From Theodoxus fluviatilis (lineage: Eukaryota > Mollusca > Gastropoda > Cycloneritida > Neritidae): 64,000 nucleotides of DNA. Below the pieces are notes generated by a model, which did not search any database, was not told where the DNA came from, and saw only the letters and a program-made list of their open reading frames with translations. Shown here piece by piece: positions 11,089 through 64,000 of this stretch. How positions within the stretch are numbered: the first letter of the stretch is position 1; each line of letters begins with the position of its first letter. Both the position numbers and the translations under genes were made by a program. The stretch is taken from positions 2,501 to 66,500 of the forward strand of contig JAWQFJ010012312.1 in NCBI GenBank assembly GCA_034096865.1, in the 5' to 3' direction.

Positions 11089-13248
11089 TAGCTGCCTATC
11101 CAAATGTGACTTTCTGCTAAGACGAATATTTTCAGGCTGCTTACTTCTTCAAGTCCGCATGTTTGGTCATTACTCACAATCCGCCTATCTGCATGATGAC
11201 AAGGGTAAAACAAAACAAAAAGGGAGGGAAAAGGTGTGGATGGGGGCGGGAGTTGAGATGGAGGATAGGTGATTTTGAGGGCGTCATTTGAGATGGAACA
11301 CATCAACAGGCAGATAATGAGTTCTAGGCCTACTTGTGAAGAATGTTGAATTTCATATAGGTCGAACATTAGGTGGTCCAGTTGAAGGGACAATTAAAAT
11401 ACCTGACTGGTGAAAGCTTTCCTTGCAAAAGATAATCATGATGTATGTGTTCTTTTAAAAAATGTTTCGGAAAGACGTGATTTGGTCGGATGTTGCTGGA
11501 TTGTGAAAAGTGCCATATTTAGTAACTACAAATGTAGGAAAAGGATGTACAACAAGCTGAAGTGAAAGCTAGATTTCGTTGCTACTCTGAAAAGAAAATG
11601 ATGATATCAATGACCTTTCTTTTAAGCGTTTACTCCACTCTTTTATAGTTCTTAGTTATTTGATGACGTAGAAACACATATGTAAGTTTAGACTGCCTGA
11701 CGCAAGTGTTTATAGACACCACCATTTCCCCTTCAATGTGAACAGCTTTGGTCCCACAGGGAAACTGCCATAATGTTCCAAATACAGATTACGTTGTGCA
11801 GAATGCGATCCAAGACCAGATACCCTGTCGAACATCATCCAGTCTGACAGTGCTAGGATTAGCTCCCTTGTTGATGGAGTGTTTGCCAACAGGCGGAAAA
11901 ATCTTGTTGACGCACATTCGGGGTTTTTCTCTGTTTATGTGCCCCACAGGCTGTGCCTGCATGCTCAGTGCTCCTCACTTCAGTCAACACGACGTAGAGA
12001 TCCTCAGCTTTGTCCATCACAAAGGCTGCCCGTTCCGATTCTATGGACTGATTATCCTTGTGGAAAGACTGCAGATGTCCTTGAGGCAACTTTGGGGACA
12101 TGCACACCCAACTTCAGCTAACTGTCGTATCCAACGACATCTTTCGGCCAACGTAGATGTATTTGAGTGTGACTGACAAAGCTGATTATCGTGGCATGAG
12201 CGCGAGGACAGGAAGAGAATAAGAACAAAGTCAAATTGAATGCCGAAGCTGAGGCTTTTCTGGGTTGATGGATTGTGATCGTGCAGTGAAGGCACACTAC
12301 ACCGCATTTAATCTTTGATGCGCCAGCATCGGGTTGGAATAGTCCCCTGGGTGTGCAGATGGTGCTTGAAGCCTGACCGTCAGTTCTTTTTGAACTTTCT
12401 TGATATTTATCAAGAGCTATTAAAGTGGACGAATGATCAGGACAGGAATATTCTGAGGCCAAGAAATGCGTGATAAAGCACAGCACAATGTCCAAACCCT
12501 TCCTGACTCTGGGGACCAATGCATTGACTTCTGACCTCTTGGAAATTGGGGCATGCACCTGTTTGACTGCAATTCAACCAGACCGCTCTATGTGCTGCTA
12601 ATACTTCTTGCTCACTTGAAGGAACGTTGCATGTGCCTTCGATCGTGCTTTCCTTGGTGTCGTCGCATCGGTCAGCTTACACACAACCAGTCTTCTGCTG
12701 AAGCCCGGCGTTCGGTGGTGCAGTACGTTCTTTGATCGAGTGGGCGACATTTTATCGACTTAGGAGAGCAAATACACAGCCGATCCTTTGCAGCGTAATG
12801 TCTCTTTGCTTGGACCTTGTCCTGTCTCTGACGGATTTGGCCTCGAACGTACCGTAGACACGTGTCGTTTGTGGTTTTGTAATCGAACTTTGGATTTTTG
12901 TAGAGTTCGAATGTTGTCAAGGCTTTGCTACTGTAAACGAAGATTCAATGAGCGAAAATTACAAGCTATAAAACTGTTATCTTATATGGATCTACTGTGT
13001 TTGACACTAAATCTCAACGATATGGACTCGATCTGAACAATATGTATACCAAAACAGACACTAATTCCAAATGTACACTAATAAGACATTTCAAATGACC
13101 CCTAACACACAGGTAATCAGACAGGCAATCATACAAGCAGCCACATAGGTAACATGGCAACCCAGTACACGAAGCGGTTGTACTGAGCCTTTTTATTTTT
13201 TGTTTTAGTTTAAAATAATATATAATAGCTCAGTGTGCGGTTTGACCC
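11089..13248. other. noncoding stretch, several overlapping frames without motifs
   Basis: A 142-codon + frame (11748-12176) and several minus frames (12558-12118, 12307-12041, 12107-11859) overlap here. The staggered minus frames could be a decayed coding segment, but I recognise no family, so none is called. Confidence 0.35.
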
Positions 13249-13277
13249 AGAGACACTATAATAATTATAGTATCTCT
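13249..13277. repeat. 29-bp AT-rich palindrome
   Basis: AGAGACACTATAAT, a central A, then ATTATAGTATCTCT: 14-base arms with one mismatch. A related imperfect palindrome lies at 53881-53908. Confidence 0.7.
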
Positions 13278-13589
13278 AGTTTGACCGAGCACGGATTGAA
13301 GGGAGACTACTCAACTGCGTGCATTGGAGGAGTTAAGTCCCTTCCAGACATTTTATATATAAGTGGGAGAACTCATCTAACTTTTTAAATCTTGGGTGAA
13401 TGCTATCATTTTATGATTTGGTCAGACATAATGAGAATGAAACAAAACTTTGTTCATGGAAACGTCTATTTCGTAATTTAGGTGTTCGCGGAGACAAAAA
13501 GAATTCCAATCTCGCCCTGATCTCGCGTCTCTCAGGTTTCACTTGAAATGTCATCGCTATTGAAAATAATGAAGTTTGAGTGATGTTAA

Positions 13590-13850
13590 TTGTATATGGA
13601 CGCCCTGGAAGACCACAAGGGAGTCGTCAGCATAGATAGCAGAAGAATCGTCAACCTCCGTTTTGCCCACGACATAGATCGATGGACTGGCTGGAGAAGC
13701 GGAAGAGCTCACCAGCTTGGTAGAGCGGCTCGGCACCACCTCAAGAACTTATGGCATGGAGATCAGGAGAGAAAAAACGGCAACAACAAAAACGAGCACG
13801 TTCTGTGGCGCCCCAGCGACGCCCCACTGGCCGGGTTATGGGACGGGTAA
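13590..13850 (+). pseudogene. RTE-type LINE reverse transcriptase relic
   Basis: The + strand reads DALEDHKGVVSIDSRRI then NLRFAHDID, which corresponds to the ISIGGR...NLRFADDID segment around the catalytic FADD box of RTE-clade reverse transcriptases. The first catalytic Asp is replaced by His (FAHD). After a frameshift near 13690 the family pattern continues in another frame as LAGEAEELTSLVERLGTTSR and YGMEIRREKT. Nothing upstream or downstream restores a full ORF, so this is a short dead fragment. Confidence 0.75.
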
Positions 13851-14400
13851 AAAGTCAGAAAAGGTCAAAGTTGCTTAATTACAACATATCTTTATCATTA
13901 AATTTCCGTGGAAGGAAAGACATTTACCATTTCCATGAACAATTTGAATTTTCAAGAAGGGTTCAGAATAAAAGCTAAAGTGGAAGAAATTAATCTGAAA
14001 ATTAAAAAGAGGAAGAAAATATAAGGAGATGGATTTAACTGTAACAGCTCTTTTTCATATCTTTTTTCTCTCTTTTTTTGTTGGCATGAAAGGTATGTAC
14101 GATATCATGCTGCTCATTAATTTTCCGTTGAGATAAAATTTTGACCAGTCCAGTTTTGATGTCTTCTTAAAATTACAAGTCCTGTGCCTGCTTCTGTTGC
14201 CAATGGGGACAAAATAATGTCGGTGGAACACTAGAAGTTCAGGGAAAGTTCATACTGGAGTGAGAATGTTAAGTTTTACCATCTGGGGATGCTGAGTCAG
14301 CACTGCCAGCAAACGGGGACACACTCACGTCTGCACCACAGAGAGAAAGGGGAGAAACAATGCGGCCTGCGCTCCGTATCGATTCCCCTTTGTCTGCCTG
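13851..14400. other. noncoding stretch upstream of the probable LNX promoter
   Basis: A-rich and mixed sequence without a recognised gene or repeat. Confidence 0.4.
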
Positions 14401-15088
14401 TCACGTAACAGAATGTCTGTCGCATCAAGTAGCTCTACTGGGGACCCCCAGTCAATGGGGGAGATTACTTGTATGGAATAGACTTTAAAATGCAACCGGA
14501 AATGACCTTCTCTGCATTTTCTTCCGCGAAAAAATACGGTTCCGTAGCGAGAGGAGAAAAAGTCAAGTCTGCCTTTGTCTTCTAGCGAACGGTAAGTTGT
14601 TTTGCTCTGTCGCTGCTCCGATTTAGTCCCGCGGAGACAAAGCAGGCGGCGGAGGGCTCGTGTAGCGGGATTGGCGTGGGTGTGTCGCCCGTGTGCGCGC
14701 CAGGCCTTTGCGACCGGGGACGACTCATCTCTGTAAAAGCGCTACCACTGGAGCAGAGCTTCCGCCACCTGCATTTGTCATCAGTCCCGGCAGGAAATTT
14801 AGGCCTCGGATCGCCTCATCGGCGGAAGCTGCATCATTCTTGTTTTGTGAGCAACGAAAGAAGGAGAGAAATCACAGATCCGATTTTCGACCCGGAGGAG
14901 CTTTCGTCTAGTATGAGTCATGCCCCATTAGCTCTGGAAGCGTTGTTTGATTGCTTTTCCTCCTGTCTCCGGATCGTGTTGGAACCGATCGTGAGGCTGT
15001 GTAGAATCCCCCAGCAACCCGACCGAATCATTGGCCATTTCAGTGACCAGCTATTCATCCGGCATTGTGCCTCCCCAACGTTACACGG
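14400..15088 (+). promoter_or_regulatory. probable LNX promoter and 5' leader exon region
   Basis: This is a CpG-containing block just before the CpG-poor gene body begins. Two good splice donors lie in it: GAACG|GTAAGT with the exon end at 14591, and ACACGG|GTGAGC with the exon end at 15088. Either could close a noncoding first exon. This is needed because the first coding exon at 18841 starts right after an AG acceptor and has an in-frame stop at 18842-18844. A 138-codon frame at 14676-15092 has no recognisable motif. No TATA box is obvious. The transcription start is inferred. Confidence 0.35.
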
Positions 15089-15089
15089 G

Positions 15090-16232
15090 TGAGCTATTTG
15101 ATGAGGTTACATGTTTCTGATAGAGGTACATGAGGACACTCTGCCGCCTATTGCAGACAACGGCCGATCTGGGACTGACGCAAAACGACTCCTGCATATC
15201 TTGTGTGATCCTTGATACTTTTGAGTGGAAGCCAGCGTTTTGGTTGGTATATGATCATGATGGTTTTTGTTTTCGTCGTCACGAGAAACAAGAAGAGGCA
15301 TGCCTGGTATGTCGCATGTCTTGAACAGCTCTCGCATTCCACCTCGCGCCCCCGGTAATGAATTGGCCTTCAACCCACACCTCACGTTTGTGTTGTGTTG
15401 TCAATGTAAAGAACACACATCTTGAGATAAATGTATGCATATCTTCGTGCTCTCAAAAATCGTCGACTCCTCCGTAAATCCACGATGCTGCGGATGGACT
15501 GCCGTGGCTCAGACTTCGACATGTCAAACACAAACTTTAGCTGGTATCTGGTCATTAATTGTGGTTCATTTACCGTGCGGAAGTCGCAGCAGACGATCGA
15601 GAGATGATTGAAGCTCTGGTCATGTCTGGCAGTGTTCGATACTGCTGCATGCTGGCGGCCCGAGGGAAACCCCCCGTGCTGGATTGATCTATTTTGGTCC
15701 ACATATTCACATCTTATTTTTGATGCTGATGCAAGCCTATGTTAGCACCGAAACAGACTCCCTGGACAAGCCCCAGGAATAAAAACATTGAGACGGAGAA
15801 TGGAAGGGAATTGTCATAACAGGCACGTCAGTTGGACTTATGCAGATACTGCATTCAGAATGCAGGGTCTATGTGCATTTGTAGAAATTATTCGTATTTT
15901 TCGTTTACGGTTATTTTTAAAGGGAGATATTATTTTGTTAAGGGCATCACTGTATGCTTTTAGAAAAGATAACTTATCCATGGCTTATGACACTTGACAC
16001 AACTTGTCGCATCTGCTGCAACGATAATAATAGTACATTTTCATTTTTCCAGTCCACAGATTTCAGTGTTTCAGTGAAGGATTTAGATGATGTGAAGCAT
16101 GACCAGGAAGCATATACTGATATAGTTCTGACTAAGAATTATCACTCACCTGTATCTTATCCCTGAAAATGACAGATGCAGCTTAATGACAGTTTGAGTT
16201 CACTGTTTACAGATTGATTTTCTGCATTTCAG
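15090..16232. other. probable intron in the 5' leader
   Basis: CpG content falls after about 15.7 kb. There are no repeats or genes I can support. Confidence 0.35.
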
Positions 16233-16308
16233 ATGGACACATGATTTGCTGTGATACTGGGAGTCTATGTGTGAGATACGAAGTGGCCATGTCTTTCTCT
16301 GGCTGCAG
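16233..16308 (+). other. candidate noncoding 5' leader exon
   Basis: A pyrimidine-rich TTTTCTGCATTTCAG acceptor precedes it and a consensus CTGCAG|GTGAGT donor ends it, giving a 76-bp exon. It begins with ATG GAC ACA TGA, a three-codon upstream ORF. No long ORF crosses it. It could be a constitutive or alternative leader exon of LNX, or a decoy. Confidence 0.35.
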
Positions 16309-17066
16309 GTGAGTTGAAGTTGCAGTTATCAGTTTTGGACTATTTTGCTTGTTCTTTTCACCTTTTTATCTACTTTGGCCAGTTTGGGAAAAACAGCAAG
16401 AAGTTATGAACAGTTTTGTCATTATTGGGTTATGATAGCAGTGAAAGCTCTATAATCACTGAACATGCTTACATGGAGACTTCAGGATGAGGCTTGAGCT
16501 GTGAACTACCTATTGCCATGCCCAAAGCACTCAAAACAAATCAATGAATTATTGTATTAATATGCGAATGTACTGACTGTTTATGGTGTGCTTAAGAAGT
16601 AAACACTTAACGCAATGTGTGTGGCACTTGTTTTTTCAGGGGCAGGGGGTAGGATGTGGGATTTATGGTGTCTTCAAGGCTCTGCTTTAAAACAAAAGGA
16701 CAAAGAGATGTAGAGACTTTAGAGCTATTCTTCTCAGCCATTTATGACCTCCAACCGCAGAGCATGCTTTTCCATGGCTGCATCACTCAGGGCAGGTGGA
16801 AGGTCTAGATGAGCATGTACCCCAGTGTCCATTTCCTTTTAATAATTTACCTTTATGGCCATTAGGATACCACGCTGCTGGCTGTTAGGGCAGTAACTGA
16901 GTAAGGTCAGTGAACAGATGTCAGGCTTTTCATGGGGAAAAAAGTCCACTGCTCTTAGATTTGGTTTGTTGAGTCTCTTACTTTTTTCTCTCCTTTTTTC
17001 TCCCCCCCCCCCCCCCCCCCCCCCCCTTTCAAATGTGATGAATCTCCATTTAAGCTTGCATAATTG

Positions 17067-17136
<70 letters not shown>

Positions 17137-18074
17137 CTTGAACCTGCAAAAAGATTACTTGAAATCTGAAATATTTTGGGTGCATATTTTTGCAGCATGT
17201 TTCGATGTATTCTGGTTGAGTTGTAGCAATGACAAAGAGATAGTTAAATGATCTTTCAGTCATGAAATCCTCTGATTGAGATGCTTTTGGAACCATGGAT
17301 GATATGTGCACGGGTCTGATGCCCTCTAAAAACATGGCCAGATTTTACTGATGGAAAGTTTTTTCTAACAAATTCCTGCTGTATTGCATACACCACTTAC
17401 TGAGTGACAGGAATAATGTCACATGTGCTGCCAAGAGCATATTAACAAGCTATTTTGTTCTATAGGCTGCATGCACTGGGAATGATTTGTTAAACATCTA
17501 AATCCATGAACAAGTCTCTGTATTCTATTGCAATTTCACTGTCACTCTGTAGATCATTTCTTCACTCATTCTAAGTACTGCTCACCACACTACAACACAC
17601 CACACACTACATAACACCACAGACCACACTACACCACACTATACGACAACAGGCTATACAGCAGAACACACCACCACCCCTTGGCCACTTTCATGTTCCA
17701 ATATTCTTTAATATTATCTCACTGGACTGGGCACAATCTTCTCCATCAATCAGTTACTCTCTTAACCACCTTTCTCAACCCATCTCTCCCTGCCTCACCC
17801 AATCGTCCATTCCCAATATCCCTCAAATGACTTGCTCATTCCTGAGTCATCCACCATTGCTAATGTTAGTTGTTACCTACTCTTGCTCCTATTGGAAATG
17901 AAAATTTTATATCACTATCAGTAGGGAGTAGGAAAACTCCAAGGTGTTAACTGATGTAATTAATAACAGAAAAGGTAAATAATTAGGGAAACTGAGATGA
18001 CTTGCTCTTATTCCAATCAGCTCTAGTGGATTTACGGTCTGTAAGTAGCCTTAAACACCCTTCACAAAATGTTT
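16309..18074. repeat. probable leader intron with poly-C and (GT)n tracts
   Basis: A 25-base poly-C lies at 17002-17026 and a (GT)n of about 65 bases at 17071-17135. The rest is CpG-poor unique sequence, including a stretch of imperfect ACACCAC repeats around 17585-17680. Confidence 0.6.
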
Positions 18075-18215
18075 GTGGCAACCCAACCGACCCTATGTTT
18101 TCCTGCAGACCCTAAACTTTTTTCAATCATAGAAAAAGGGGGGAAAATATAGGAATTGATGGTAAACAAGAAACTGTGCTTTCTCATCTTCCCTCCCCAA
18201 TGAGCACACAGGGAA
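18075..18215 (+). repeat. interspersed repeat, copy 1 (ACCGACCCTATGTTTTCCTG family)
   Basis: Shares AACCC(A/G)ACCGACCCTATG, TTTTCCTGC, ACCCTAA, AACTTTTTTC(A/G)AT, GGTAAACAA and CAATGAGCA in the same order with 28752-28900. It is an unclassified short repeat. Confidence 0.6.
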
Positions 18216-18934
18216 TCCACTTTTCTAGTTATTTCAGTGCAAGAAAGTGTGGTCTATGTTCAATCTGGCTTTTTAGAAAAAGAAGATAAAAATTCAGGCT
18301 GACCTATCAACCTTTTTTTTTGGCCATGTTACTTTAACCACTTTTTTGAGGGGTTGGCCTTATCTATAGCCTTGAATATGCAGGGTTTACTGACACTGAG
18401 ATCAGGACAGTCACTGCAGATGACTGTAGTCCAGTGATTAAGGTGCTCATCGGTGGTCACTTGCAGCTTGCTGATTTGTGTCTGTAACTAGAGTGACTAT
18501 GTAACTATGTTTACCCTGCAGTTTCATAGATTTTTGCCTACCCAGAAATGCAACAGGACGAATATGACACATGACGAAGACATTATCACATTCTTAAACC
18601 TTGCTACTGCTGTGAGGCAGCAAGGGACAGGAACACTTCTAGGGAGTGCAGATGATGTGTATGCTTGACTTGTCCGTCCGTTCTTTCTGTCCATGGATTT
18701 GTTTTGATATGCATGTGGAGCTGATCAGGTGATACTGTTGCTGGAGAATAAATTGTAAAGTCATGTGAGACCCAATTGCGGGTGACAGGTTACTGCAATA
18801 AAATGGTTAATTTTACATGGAGACCCTCTTCTATCTGCAGGTGACAGGCCGGTGCACTGGAGCCGGGAGCCCGGGTGAGGCTGGCCCAGGCCTCGGCAGC
18901 CACCAGCCCCTCCCTCCCGCCTCGCCTCCCCCCC
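18216..18934. other. leader intron end and 5' untranslated part of the first coding exon
   Basis: The exon acceptor is CTATCTGCAG ending at 18840. 18841-18934 is GC-rich leader with an in-frame TGA at 18842. A weak SINE-like segment (GTGATTAAGGTGCTC) lies near 18435. Confidence 0.45.
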
Positions 18935-62566
<43,632 letters not shown>

Positions 62567-62580
62567 GTGATGTGACCTTG

Positions 62581-62639
62581 TCTTCTTTTTGTCTCTCTCT
62601 TTGTTTCTTCGTCTTTCTTTCTGTCTCTCTTTCTCTGTT

Positions 62640-62688
<49 letters not shown>

Positions 62689-62702
62689 GTTTCTCTATCT
62701 CT
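62581..62702. repeat. TC-rich tract with pure (TC)n core
   Basis: Imperfect TTTCTGTCTC sequence around a pure TC core at 62644-62680, abutting the start of LINE-D. Confidence 0.9.
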
Positions 62703-64000
62703 GGATGCACGACTGGTGATAGCTAGGGTCGGTTCACCTACATCTCCACACGGAGATAGTATCATTGATTATTGCTTGATAATCGCCCGATGCCTACCAT
62801 ACCCTGTTGATTTATAGACAATACAGGTCTCATGTAAAGTTACGTTGGGACAATAGTAAAATAGATGAAACCAAAAACAGAGTGCATTCACAGGAGTTCT
62901 GTGATCAGCTTGCGACAACTACTGCCACAATTGATGGCTCTGTTGATGGTGCTGTCACACAACTCACCAACATGTTAAGTTGGTGTGTAGACTGTTTATA
63001 AACAAAAATCAACATTAGTGGCAAAATTTCACTAAAACCACGATCCCCTTGGTTTGATAAGGAATGCCAGGAAACCAAGTGCTTAGTCCTTAATGTCCTT
63101 AAAAGTTTCAGGAAATCCAAATCAGAAGCAAGCAAAGAGCATTATGTGCAGTCTTGAAGCCGATACAAAGGCCTAATTTGAGATAAAAAATGCACTCATT
63201 TTGAAGAGCAACAAGCTCTTGAAGAGTCTGCAAATTTCACAGGCATTTTGGGCTATTGTTAGAAGCTCCTTACGATGCTAAGTTTCCCAACCTAATATCA
63301 GTATTGAGGAATGGAAGTCGTATTTTGAGTCCATGTTCCACGTTCCTGACTGGGAAATGTGTAGATCTAGAACTTGAAGAAGTGGTGTATCACAATATGC
63401 TAGACGCTGAGATTACTAGAGAAGAGGTAAAGAATGGCATTGGCAGTTTGAAGCACAAGAAGGCTCCAGGTCTCGACTGTGTGCCTGGAGGCTGTCTTAA
63501 GGTGGCCTGTGAAAAAATAACCCCATCTCTGACCAAGCTCTTTAACTTTTTGACACTCACTATTTTCCTGATGCTTGGTCAAGATAAACAATTGTCCCAC
63601 TGCACAAAGAGGGCAATGTGCAAAACGTTGAGAATTTTAGAGGTATTTCACTGTTATCTGCACTGAGAAAAGTCTTTACCACCATTCTTGTAAGACGTTT
63701 GCATGTTTGGAAGGATATGGAAAACAAAATATGTGTCGAACAAGCAGGGTTTCAAACCCTGTACTCGACAGTGGGCCATATCTTTGCATTGTATTCCATG
63801 ATATTGAAGTATGTGTACAGTAACAGGCGTGGCAAGCTTTATGTTGCTTTTGTAGACTACAAAAAAGGCGTTTGATTCGGTCAATCAAAAAAAGCTTTGG
63901 AATGTTCTTAAAGACGCACATCTTTCAACAAGTTCCTGTTAATGTTAAAGGCCATTTACACTGATGTCCAAGCATGCGTGGGTTGGGTCATGACCTCTCT
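62703..64000 (+). mobile_element. LINE-D, decayed LINE ORF2, runs off the window
   Basis: In order on the + strand: the end of an endonuclease domain (PTSPHGDSIIDYCLIIAR, 62740-62795); a linker with RWDNSKIDETKN and CDQLATTTATIDG (62830-62960) and SFRKSKSEASKEHYVQS; then reverse transcriptase motifs EITREEVKNGIGSLKHKKAP (about 63407), NVENFRGISLLSALRKVF (about 63620) and VAFVDYKKG...FDSVN at 63844-63885. At least two frameshifts and several stops break it. It lies in LNX intron 12, same strand as the gene. Confidence 0.85.

Noticed and set aside
11748..12558. Cluster of overlapping frames as a broken gene
   Set aside because: The minus frames are suggestively staggered, but I could not match them to any family, so calling a pseudogene would be unsupported.
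14676..15092. 138-codon + ORF in the probable LNX promoter region
   Set aside because: No domain. It is not in continuous frame with LNX exon 1, which has its own upstream stop. More likely leader sequence.

Overview
This is animal nuclear DNA, most likely from a marine mollusc and possibly a gastropod. The evidence is GT-AG introns, very dense microsatellites (GA/TC, CA/GT, poly-C/G), a LINE/SINE/Tc1/MITE repeat mix typical of lophotrochozoan genomes, and one protein-coding gene that can be read through its exons. The species assignment is an inference from repeat style.

The main gene is on the + strand: a partial LNX-family gene (ligand of Numb protein X, closest to vertebrate LNX2). Twelve coding exons with consistent phases run from 18935 to 62566 and give 442 codons: an N-terminal CxxC finger, a RING of C3HC3D type, two TRAF-type zinc fingers, PDZ1, PDZ2 and the first half of PDZ3. 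The rest of PDZ3 and a fourth PDZ should lie beyond the window. Noncoding leader exons and a promoter are likely at about 14.4-16.3 kb. Exons 1-2 (RING) are separated from exons 3-12 by a 35.5-kb intron.

Layout: 0-14 kb is intergenic and carries microsatellites, a palindromic element around 4-5 kb, two Penelope-like 3'-end signatures, a tRNA-derived SINE, a structurally complete Tc1-type transposon (9467-11088) and an RTE-type reverse transcriptase relic. 14.4-21.5 kb holds the 5' end and first two coding exons of LNX. 21.5-57 kb is intron 2, containing an 838-bp MITE; five copies of an ~0.85-kb repeat loaded with nuclear-receptor-type TCAAGGTCA sites; a head-to-tail train of truncated LINEs separated by TC tracts (38.9-42.8 kb), one of them a small element with an intact 296-codon ORF; and a 4.5-kb minisatellite that has swallowed three copies of the 0.85-kb repeat. 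57-62.6 kb holds the closely spaced TRAF and PDZ exons. The last 1.3 kb is a decayed LINE.

By eye, CpG is scarce in two blocks (about 15.7-26.8 kb and 55.9-62.6 kb) that hold the LNX exons, and abundant in between and upstream. This suggests germline methylation of the exon-bearing blocks but not of the middle of intron 2. I see no tRNA, rRNA, CRISPR or bacterial-type feature.
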